A stretch of 5,116 nt of DNA from Pseudomonadota bacterium (lineage in GTDB: Bacteria; Pseudomonadota; Gammaproteobacteria; Enterobacterales; Succinivibrionaceae): positions 1 through 5,116 of the forward strand of contig JAEWPL010000231.1 in NCBI GenBank assembly GCA_023460615.1, given 5' to 3'. A program made the translations under genes and the position numbers. The notes under the pieces were generated by a model. It had not been told where the DNA came from, did not search any database, and worked only from the letters and a program-made list of their open reading frames with translations. Position 1 is the stretch's first letter. Each line of letters begins with the position of its first letter. Shown here one piece after another: positions 1-5,116 of this stretch.

Positions 1-1422
1 TATGATATTGAGCAAAATCCATCTGCAAAGAATGCAATTGCACAGATCCTTGTAAACTCAAAAATGTGTGCTATTGGTCATCGTCCATTATGCCAAGATA
101 CCGGTGCTGTAACTTGCTTTGTTAAGATTGGTATGGATGTTCGCTTTGAAGGCGATATGACCATTCAAGAGATGGTAGATGAGGGTACTCGCAGAGCTTA
201 TGCTTTTGAAACTAACCCACTACGTAAATCAATTCTAATGGATCCTATCGGCAAGAGAATTAACACTAAGGATAATACTCCTGCTGTAGTTCACATCGAG
301 ATGGTTCATGGCAATAAGGTTGAAATTGCTATTGCATCTAAGGGTGGTGGTTCTGAGAACAAGACTCACTTAAAGATGTTAAACCCATCTGATAGCGTTG
401 TAGATTATGTATTATCAGAGATCCCTCACATGGGTGCAGGTTGGTGTCCTCCTGGCATCATCGGTATCGGTATTGGTGGTACTCCTGAGAAATCAGCTAT
501 TTTAGCTAAAGAAGCTTTAAATGATCCTATCGATATTCAAGAGTTAATCGCTCGTGGTCCTAAGACTGCAGAAGAAGAATTACGTCTTGAGTTATACGAC
601 AAGATCAACAAGTTAGGTATCGGTGCTCAAGGTTTAGGTGGTATTACTACTGTTCTAGACGTTAAGGTAAAGACTTATCCTTGCCACGCTGTATCAAAAG
701 CTACAACCATTATTCCTAACTGTGCAGCAACTCGTCACATCGACTTTGAGTTAGATGGTACAGGTCCTGCTAAGTTTGTTCCACCTTCATTAGACAGCTA
801 TCCTGATATTGAAATCGGTGGCGCAAGTGCAGATATCAAGCGTGTAAATCTTGATACTATCACTAAAGAAGAGATTGCATCTTGGAAGATGGGTCAGACC
901 TTATTACTATCAGGTACCATCCTAACCGGTCGTGATGCTGCTCATAAGAGAGTATGCGACTTAATTGCTCAAGGTAAGCCTCTACCTGAAGGTGTTGATT
1001 TCCACAAGAAGTTTATCTATTACGTAGGTCCAGTTCCTGCTGTTGGTGATGAGGTTGTAGGTCCAGCTGGTCCAACTACCTCAACTCGTATGGATAAGTT
1101 TGTTGAGACTATGTTATCTCAAACTGGTTTATACGGCATGATTGGTAAGTCAGAGCGTGGTCCTGAGGCTATTGCTTCAATTAAGAAGCACAAGGCAGCT
1201 TACTTAATGGCTACAGGTGGTGCTGCTTACTTAGTTTCTAAAGCAATTAAGTCAGCAAAAGTTCTAGCTTTTGAAGACTTAGGTATGGAAGCTATTCGTG
1301 AGTACAAGGTTGTGGATATGCCAGTTACTGTTGCTGTAGATTCAGAAGGTAACTCAATTCACCACATCGGTCCTCAAATCTGGTCTGAGAAGATCAAAGA
1401 GATTAAGTTTAAGTATATTTAA
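1..1422 (+). CDS. fumA: Class I fumarate hydratase (iron-sulfur fumarase), 5'-truncated by window edge
   Basis: Reversible hydration of fumarate to (S)-malate in the cytoplasm, in the TCA cycle or the reductive branch to succinate. The frame is open from base 1, and 473 residues are visible before the TAA at 1420. Related single-chain class I fumarases are about 505 residues, so roughly 35-45 N-terminal residues are missing. The ATG at 64 is internal, because family-like sequence (SAKNAIAQILVNSKM) precedes it. The three [4Fe-4S] cysteine ligands known from the family are recognisable: RPLCQDTG (Cys codon at 91), GWCPPG (445) and PNCAATRH (721). Their spacing of 118 and 92 residues nearly matches E. 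coli FumA C105/C224/C318. Other family blocks are SKGGGSENK, LGIGAQGLGG, LLSGTILTGRDAAH, VGPAGPTTSTRMDKF, MIGKSERGP and LGMEAI. Overall it looks closer to Neisseria/Pseudomonas-type class I enzymes than to E. coli FumA/B. Frequent AAG, ATC, GGT and CGT codons suggest high expression. It ends in its own terminator, so it is independent of truB. The family assignment is firm; the symbol fumA (versus fumB or fum) is conventional. Confidence 0.96.
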   Translation, partial: YDIEQNPSAKNAIAQILVNSKMCAIGHRPLCQDTGAVTCFVKIGMDVRFEGDMTIQEMVDEGTRRAYAFETNPLRKSILMDPIGKRINTKDNTPAVVHIEMVHGNKVEIAIASKGGGSENKTHLKMLNPSDSVVDYVLSEIPHMGAGWCPPGIIGIGIGGTPEKSAILAKEALNDPIDIQELIARGPKTAEEELRLELYDKINKLGIGAQGLGGITTVLDVKVKTYPCHAVSKATTIIPNCAATRHIDFELDGTGPAKFVPPSLDSYPDIEIGGASADIKRVNLDTITKEEIASWKMGQTLLLSGTILTGRDAAHKRVCDLIAQGKPLPEGVDFHKKFIYYVGPVPAVGDEVVGPAGPTTSTRMDKFVETMLSQTGLYGMIGKSERGPEAIASIKKHKAAYLMATGGAAYLVSKAIKSAKVLAFEDLGMEAIREYKVVDMPVTVAVDSEGNSIHHIGPQIWSEKIKEIKFKYI

Positions 1423-1429
1423 TCTTGTC

Positions 1430-1480
1430 ATAACTTGCGCCTTTGGCGCAAGTTATCCTTCCTCTAAATTTTTTCTTTTT
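1430..1480 (+). terminator. Rho-independent terminator after the fumarase gene
   Basis: A perfect 12-bp stem (left arm 1430-1441 ATAACTTGCGCC, right arm 1445-1456) closes on a TTT loop, starting 7 bases after the fumarase stop. The pyrimidine-rich stretch CCTTCCTCT follows directly, and T-rich runs come at 1469-1474 and 1476-1480. The U-tract is therefore interrupted and slightly displaced compared with a textbook terminator. The minus-strand side has no T-run, so it should act only on fumarase transcripts. The stem-loop is seen directly; termination is inferred. Confidence 0.82.
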
Positions 1481-1538
1481 AAAATCATCTATTCTTTCAT
1501 CACTACATTATTTTTTTGATGAAATTCAAATTCCTTAG

Positions 1539-1573
1539 CTGAATTGGCTATTCTTTAGGTTATAATCTGACGC
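1539..1573 (+). promoter_or_regulatory. Putative sigma-70 promoter for the truB-lipoprotein-lpxK-kdsB operon
   Basis: A consensus -10 box TATAAT lies at 1561-1566. The best upstream element at suitable spacing is CTGAAT at 1539-1544 (16-base spacer, TGA matching the middle of TTGACA), so the -35 is weak. Transcription would begin near 1572-1574, giving a leader of about 37 bases before the truB ATG. It lies downstream of the fumarase terminator and just ahead of four closely packed genes, as expected for the operon promoter. The -10 match is seen; the -35 and start site are inferred. Confidence 0.65.
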
Positions 1574-1609
1574 TTTGAGATAAAATAACTTAAATAATGG
1601 TGTAAAAAT

Positions 1610-2611
1610 ATGACTGAGACTAATCCTGTAATTGATAAATCTAGACGCGCACCTAAGCGTGATATCGATGGTGTATTTTTATTAGATAAGCCATCAGGGA
1701 TTAGTTCTGCCTTAGCTTTAACAAAAGTTCGTGGTATTTATAGAGCTAATAAAGGCGGTCACACTGGAAGTTTAGATCCTCTAGCTTCAGGTTTATTACC
1801 AATTTGTTTAGGACAAGCTGCTAAATTCTCCTCTTACTTTTTAGAAGGTTCAAAAAAATACTTAGCTACAGGTAAGCTTGGTGTTATTACAGATTCTGGT
1901 GATGCTGATGGCAACATCATTCAAGAAAATAGTGTAACTAATGAAATTGAAGGCATTGAAAAAGCAATTGAGAGTTTTATTGGTACTATAACTCAAGTCC
2001 CACCAATGTATTCAGCCATTAAGGTTGATGGCAGACCATTATATAAGTACGCAAGAGCTGGTAAAACCGTTGAAGTACCAAAGCGTGAGGTACAAATCTT
2101 TTATATCAAGTTAATCGATAAAACTGAAGATACCTTTACTATTGAAGTTTATTGTTCTAAGGGTACCTATATTAGAACTTTAGTAGAAGACATAGGTCAA
2201 TCTTTAGGTTGTGGCGCTCATGTAACTATGCTGCGTCGTATCGAAGTTGACGGTTTACCAAAAGGTACAATGCACACTTTAGAGGATATTCAAAAGCTTG
2301 CCGATAATAGAGAAGACTTTACCGATTTTACAGAGCTAGATAAGCTTTTAATTCCAATTGATGTTGCTATGGATTATCTTCCAAGAATTGATCTTCCTTA
2401 TGAAATGGCAGTGCTTTTATGCCAGGGGCAAAGACAGAATAATTTAGCTTCTCGTTGTCAATTTACTAATTGTAATGTTGATTATGAAGGTACACTTCAA
2501 ATTAGATCTGACGGTTTATTTTTAGGTGTAGGTCATATACAAAAAGGTGTGTTGATTTCAGATAGAATGATGTCTGATCCTTTGCACACTAATAAAGGTC
2601 TTTATAAGTAG
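1610..2611 (+). CDS. truB: tRNA pseudouridine(55) synthase TruB
   Basis: Isomerises U55 in the T-loop of tRNAs to pseudouridine; the family also acts as a tRNA-folding chaperone in the cytoplasm. It has 333 residues against 314 in E. coli. The N-terminal catalytic domain opens with DIDGVFLLDKPSGISS and carries the motif GHTGSLDPLASG with catalytic Asp56 and His51. Tyr84 (SKKYLA) and Arg189 (CSKGTYIRTLVEDIG) match E. coli Asp48, Tyr76 and Arg181 at a constant offset of 8, so the enzyme looks intact. Residues from about 248 on (PIDVAMDYLP, then DGLFLGVGHI) form a diverged PUA-like RNA-binding domain. The chosen ATG follows the only good promoter and leaves an 8-residue N-terminal extension. Only a weak purine stretch (AATGG) precedes it, with no clear Shine-Dalgarno site. 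It is first in its operon, outside the usual rbfA-truB-rpsO context, and its TAG abuts the next ATG. Confidence 0.96.
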   Translation: MTETNPVIDKSRRAPKRDIDGVFLLDKPSGISSALALTKVRGIYRANKGGHTGSLDPLASGLLPICLGQAAKFSSYFLEGSKKYLATGKLGVITDSGDADGNIIQENSVTNEIEGIEKAIESFIGTITQVPPMYSAIKVDGRPLYKYARAGKTVEVPKREVQIFYIKLIDKTEDTFTIEVYCSKGTYIRTLVEDIGQSLGCGAHVTMLRRIEVDGLPKGTMHTLEDIQKLADNREDFTDFTELDKLLIPIDVAMDYLPRIDLPYEMAVLLCQGQRQNNLASRCQFTNCNVDYEGTLQIRSDGLFLGVGHIQKGVLISDRMMSDPLHTNKGLYK

Positions 2612-3346
2612 ATGATTGCTTTAAAAAAGTTTATTTATATTTTTGCTTTTATTGGTCTTTGCAGTCTGTTTACAGGCTGTGAGGATAGATCTGTTGCATC
2701 CTCAAATAACATGATTAGAGCTATCAATAAAGTAATCTCTAATGAGGAGGTGATGATAGCTATACCCTGTATGTCTTTGCGTGATGACAAAGTAGTACCA
2801 CCTTTTGTTATTATTGATCCGATGCTAAAAGAGCTTGGCGTTACAGCAACCGATTATCAAAAAGATTCCTACTTAAATCGTATTGTAAAATACGCAAAGA
2901 TAATGGAAAAGTCCGGTGCGATTAATCTTAAAAAGTCTCGTTTTAAAATTCATATGCCTTTTGTTGGCGTCAAGGTATTTAATGGTTATGAGGTCGACTA
3001 TAACCCTGATATTGCACGTACTTTGCAAATCTCGCCGTACTATGGTTTGGCTACGGCCACCATTGGAACCTTACAAGTAAATGAGCTTATTAAAACTACC
3101 GCTCCTTATTTTGAGGATGGTATTAAGTATGTAGATATTACTTTTACCGTTAAAATTGACAACTTATTAAGTTGTATTGATGACGATACTTTAACTGATT
3201 CATTTGCTAAAGAAGAAGTGGATAATGCAAAGACTACTTATAGACTGTATCTTGATAAAGATTCCTTAGAGTGGAAAGTGAAAAATCCTAAAAAGCTTAA
3301 TATCAATCCAGTACGCAAATTCTTTGTCTATCTTGTAGAAAAATAG
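2612..3346 (+). CDS. Predicted lipoprotein of unknown function
   Basis: I do not recognise the family. The 244-residue product starts with Met-Ile-Ala-Leu-Lys-Lys, then a hydrophobic stretch at residues 7-21 and a lipobox-like FTGC ending at Cys23. This is a typical lipoprotein signal peptide, though Phe at -3 is less usual than Leu. The mature chain would begin CEDRSVASS. Glu rather than Asp at +2 does not clearly signal inner-membrane retention, so outer-membrane sorting is possible. The mature part has two further cysteines (53 and 188) that could form a periplasmic disulfide. A mostly helical-looking stretch (about 70-105) is followed by strand-rich sequence (about 112-222), ending YRLYLDKDSLEWKV. 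There is no other membrane segment. The ATG directly abuts the truB TAG; an AAAGG at 2594-2598 lies rather far upstream, so coupled translation is likely. A two-base gap separates it from lpxK. An envelope role is inferred from the signal and neighbours only. Confidence 0.85.
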   Translation: MIALKKFIYIFAFIGLCSLFTGCEDRSVASSNNMIRAINKVISNEEVMIAIPCMSLRDDKVVPPFVIIDPMLKELGVTATDYQKDSYLNRIVKYAKIMEKSGAINLKKSRFKIHMPFVGVKVFNGYEVDYNPDIARTLQISPYYGLATATIGTLQVNELIKTTAPYFEDGIKYVDITFTVKIDNLLSCIDDDTLTDSFAKEEVDNAKTTYRLYLDKDSLEWKVKNPKKLNINPVRKFFVYLVEK

Positions 3347-3348
3347 TC

Positions 3349-4368
3349 ATGTCTTTAATTGAAACTATTTGGTATCAAAAGCTAAACAAAAAAAATTGTT
3401 TAGCTATTGTGCTTTTATATCCTTTAAGTTTGTTATTTAAACTTATTACCTTTGTAAGAAGAGTTTTATATAAACATCACCTTTTAAAAGTAACCCCTTT
3501 AAAAGTACCAAGTATTGTTGTAGGTGGTATTAGTGTTGGTGGTAGTGGTAAAACCCCACTTTCAATAGCCCTCATTGAGTATCTATCTAACTGTGGTTAT
3601 AAAGTAGGCCTAGTAAGCAGAGGATATAAAGGTAAAGCAAAAAGTTATCCTTTAGTGGTAACTTGTGACACTAAAGCCTATGAATCAGGCGATGAGCCTT
3701 TACTTATTAAAATGGCTTTGCAAGATAAAGTTACAGTTTGTGTTGATCCTAATAAAGACAGAGGCTGCAAGTTTCTTGAAGAAAAAGGTGTAGATGTAAT
3801 TGTTTCAGATGACGGTTTACAACATTACAGCCTTAACTTTGATATAGAAATTGTTGTTTTAGACGGTAAAAGACTTTTAGGTAATGGCTTTTTAATGCCA
3901 GCAGGACCTTTAAGAGAAGGTAAGTGGCATTTAAAAACATGTGATGCTGTTGTAGTCAACGGTGATACCAAAATTGACAACGCTTATAACATGCAACTTG
4001 TACCTGATAATGTGATTCCTTTAACTTACTTCTTAAAGCATCAAGGAGATAGTAAAGCCCTTGATACTAATACAGAAGTTGTTGCTATGGCAGGTATAGG
4101 TAATCCAAAGCGCTTTTATACAACTTTAGAGAATTTGGGCTATACGATTACAAATACCATTGAAGTTTCAGATCATCAAAAGCTATCTGATGAGCAAATT
4201 TTATCCTTTGCCCGTGAAAATAAAGTTGTCATGACGGCAAAAGATGCAGTAAAGTATGCTCACTTACAGTCAGATAACTTATATGTATTAAATGTACAAG
4301 CAAATTTAGATAGTAGTTTTTTTGAAAAGATTAAACAAAAACTGTCAGACAAGATTAAGAGTAAATAG
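3349..4368 (+). CDS. lpxK: Tetraacyldisaccharide 4'-kinase LpxK
   Basis: Phosphorylates the 4' position of tetraacyl-disaccharide 1-phosphate with ATP to give lipid IVA, at the cytoplasmic face of the inner membrane. It has 339 residues (E. coli 328). Residues about 17-38 form the single hydrophobic N-terminal anchor known for the family. The P-loop is VGGISVGGSGKTP (58-70, Lys68, Thr69), followed by VGLVSRGYKGKA (86-97), SGDEPLLI (113-120) and the Walker-B-like DVIVSDDGLQHY (149-160, Asp154/Asp155). GNGFLMPAGPLREG (178-191), AGIGNPKRF (248-256), SDHQ (274-277, His276) and MTAKDAVKY (295-303) complete the set, so no key residue appears lost. The start matches the family N-terminus (MSLIETIWYQ versus MIEKIW). 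No clear Shine-Dalgarno is visible, which fits coupling to the lipoprotein gene two bases upstream. The usual upstream partner msbA is absent here; kdsB follows after 8 bases. Confidence 0.96.
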   Translation: MSLIETIWYQKLNKKNCLAIVLLYPLSLLFKLITFVRRVLYKHHLLKVTPLKVPSIVVGGISVGGSGKTPLSIALIEYLSNCGYKVGLVSRGYKGKAKSYPLVVTCDTKAYESGDEPLLIKMALQDKVTVCVDPNKDRGCKFLEEKGVDVIVSDDGLQHYSLNFDIEIVVLDGKRLLGNGFLMPAGPLREGKWHLKTCDAVVVNGDTKIDNAYNMQLVPDNVIPLTYFLKHQGDSKALDTNTEVVAMAGIGNPKRFYTTLENLGYTITNTIEVSDHQKLSDEQILSFARENKVVMTAKDAVKYAHLQSDNLYVLNVQANLDSSFFEKIKQKLSDKIKSK

Positions 4369-4370
4369 GT
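4366..4370 (+). promoter_or_regulatory. Ribosome binding site of kdsB overlapping the lpxK stop
   Basis: TAGGT contains the core AGG and ends six bases before the kdsB ATG. The TAG is also the lpxK stop codon, so terminating ribosomes land on the kdsB initiation site. It is the best-placed Shine-Dalgarno match at any of the four start codons and fixes 4377 as the start. The sequence is seen; its function is inferred. Confidence 0.6.
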
Positions 4371-4376
4371 AATTCT

Positions 4377-5116
4377 ATGCAAGATTATATTGTCGCCATC
4401 CCATCTCGTTTTGCCTCCACTCGTTTTCCTGGTAAACCACTTGTGTTAGTAGGTGGTATCCCTATGGTAAAAAGAGTGTGTATGCAAGCTTTAAAATCAA
4501 AAGCAAAGCAAGTTATCGCTTGTGTAGATGATGAGAGAGTAAGCTCAGTTCTTAATGGTATGGATAAAGTACAAGTATGTATGACCTCCACTGATTGTAA
4601 TTGTGGTACAGACAGACTTGCACAGATGATTCAAAAGCTTAACATCGATGAGAACACTGTGATTGTAAATGTTCAAGGAGATGAGCCTTTAATAGATCCT
4701 AAGCATATTGATCAAGTAGCTAAACTTTTAGAAGACACTAAAGCTGACATGGCTACTTTATGCTTTGAAATTGACAATGTAAAAGATGTATTTGATTTAA
4801 ACTGTGTCAAAGTAGTCTTTGATAAAAATCAAAAAGCTATCTACTTTTCAAGAGCTCCAATTCCTTATGAGCGTGACAATTTTAAATTAGGTAACGTACA
4901 AGAACTTAAACATAAGCATTACCACCATGTAGGTATTTATGCTTACAAAGCTAAAACCGTCCTTGAGTATGCTGCAATGAGCCAAACTAGTTTAGAAATT
5001 GCTGAATCCTTAGAGCAGTTAAGACTTATGGAAAATGGTAAGACTATTGCTGTAGGTATTTGCAGTGAGCCTCCTAAGACTGGTGTAGATACAAAAGAAG
5101 ATCTTGATAGAATAAA
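4377..5116 (+). CDS. kdsB: 3-deoxy-manno-octulosonate cytidylyltransferase KdsB, 3'-truncated by window edge
   Basis: Activates Kdo with CTP to CMP-Kdo, the donor used by the Kdo transferase on lipid IVA; cytoplasmic. The reading frame runs from ATG 4377 off the window end with no stop: 246 residues are visible, against 248 in E. coli, so only a few C-terminal residues are missing. Family motifs in order are IPSRFASTRFPGKPL (8-22), VQGDEPLI (99-106, Mg-binding Asp102), MATL (125-128), VKVVFD (144-149), YFSRAPIP (156-163), HVGIYAY (184-190), LEQLRLMENG (212-221) and KTGVDTKEDLDRI (234-246, Asp238). One oddity is DCNCGTDR (73-80), where KdsB proteins usually have DHxSGT(D/E)R, so two cysteines replace His and Ser. 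TAGGT at 4366-4370, overlapping the lpxK stop, is a plausible Shine-Dalgarno six bases before the ATG. QGDEP favours ordinary Kdo as substrate over 8-amino-Kdo, but this is not decisive. Confidence 0.95.
   Translation, partial: MQDYIVAIPSRFASTRFPGKPLVLVGGIPMVKRVCMQALKSKAKQVIACVDDERVSSVLNGMDKVQVCMTSTDCNCGTDRLAQMIQKLNIDENTVIVNVQGDEPLIDPKHIDQVAKLLEDTKADMATLCFEIDNVKDVFDLNCVKVVFDKNQKAIYFSRAPIPYERDNFKLGNVQELKHKHYHHVGIYAYKAKTVLEYAAMSQTSLEIAESLEQLRLMENGKTIAVGICSEPPKTGVDTKEDLDRI

Larger units (their letters stand above)
1423..1609. other. Intergenic region between the fumarase gene and truB
   Basis: This 187-base non-coding gap separates the two transcription units. It contains the fumarase terminator, an 8-bp inverted repeat (1495-1502 / 1517-1524), an imperfect dyad (1527-1533 / 1541-1547) and the putative truB promoter with -10 at 1561. 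No further gene, tRNA or structured RNA is visible. The stretch is strongly A+T-rich. Confidence 0.8.

Noticed and set aside
64..66. ATG that could be taken as the start of the fumarase gene
   Set aside because: The frame is open back to base 1 and the upstream residues match the family just before the CQDTG motif. A start here would remove conserved N-terminal sequence.
946..975. Additional fumarase cysteine (HKRVCDLIAQG) considered as an Fe-S ligand
   Set aside because: Spacing against E. coli FumA C105/C224/C318 assigns the three ligands to the CQDTG, WCPPG and PNCAATR cysteines. This position is not conserved in the family.
1597..1605. Two-codon reading frame ATG-GTG-TAA just upstream of the truB start
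   Set aside because: It is out of frame with truB, has no ribosome binding site and is too short to distinguish from chance in an AT-rich leader.
2420..2475. Cluster of three cysteines in the TruB C-terminal domain (residues 271, 283, 288), considered as a metal site
   Set aside because: There is no regular CxxC pairing and the PUA-like domain does not normally bind metal. The spacing looks incidental.
4385..4591. 68-codon open frame on the minus strand
   Set aside because: It lies entirely antisense within kdsB, whose + strand frame carries unmistakable family motifs, and it has no recognisable protein features or promoter.
1..5116. Search for CRISPR arrays, insertion sequences, tRNA genes, uptake-signal repeats and defence genes
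   Set aside because: No repeated spacer-repeat pattern, transposase, long terminal inverted repeats, tRNA-like segment or multi-copy short motif is visible. The window is occupied by housekeeping genes.

Overview
This AT-rich window reads as chromosomal housekeeping DNA from a Gram-negative bacterium. Lipid A and Kdo genes (lpxK, kdsB) and a predicted outer-envelope lipoprotein point to a lipopolysaccharide-making proteobacterium. Low GC, a well-expressed-looking class I fumarase and gammaproteobacterial-style TruB/LpxK/KdsB sequences suggest a gammaproteobacterium, perhaps a fumarate/succinate-metabolising gut or rumen anaerobe such as Succinivibrionaceae. The genus is only a guess. The fumarase itself also resembles betaproteobacterial versions.

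Layout: all recognised genes are on the + strand. Bases 1-1422 carry most of a class I [4Fe-4S] fumarase whose N-terminus lies upstream of the window. It is closed by a perfect 12-bp hairpin terminator (1430-1456) with a T-rich tail. A 187-base intergenic region (1423-1609) then holds that terminator, two small dyads and a probable sigma-70 promoter (-10 TATAAT at 1561). From there a tightly packed set of four genes follows: truB (1610-2611), an unrecognised lipoprotein (2612-3346), lpxK (3349-4368) and kdsB (4377 to beyond the window end). The gaps are 0, 2 and 8 bases, so this is almost certainly one transcription unit with coupled translation. kdsB has no stop codon inside the window and lacks only a handful of residues.

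How the genes work together: the fumarase is a separate central-metabolism unit (fumarate/malate interconversion). In the downstream operon, LpxK makes lipid IVA by 4'-phosphorylation and KdsB activates Kdo for transfer onto lipid IVA, so both feed the lipid A-Kdo core. TruB (tRNA psi55) is functionally unrelated and sits outside its classical rbfA-truB-rpsO setting. The lipoprotein between them is the only gene of unknown role, and its neighbours make an envelope role plausible but unproven.

I found no mobile element, CRISPR array, RNA gene or defence system. The points most worth a second look are the lipoprotein, the truB/LPS operon arrangement and a two-cysteine substitution in a normally conserved KdsB motif.
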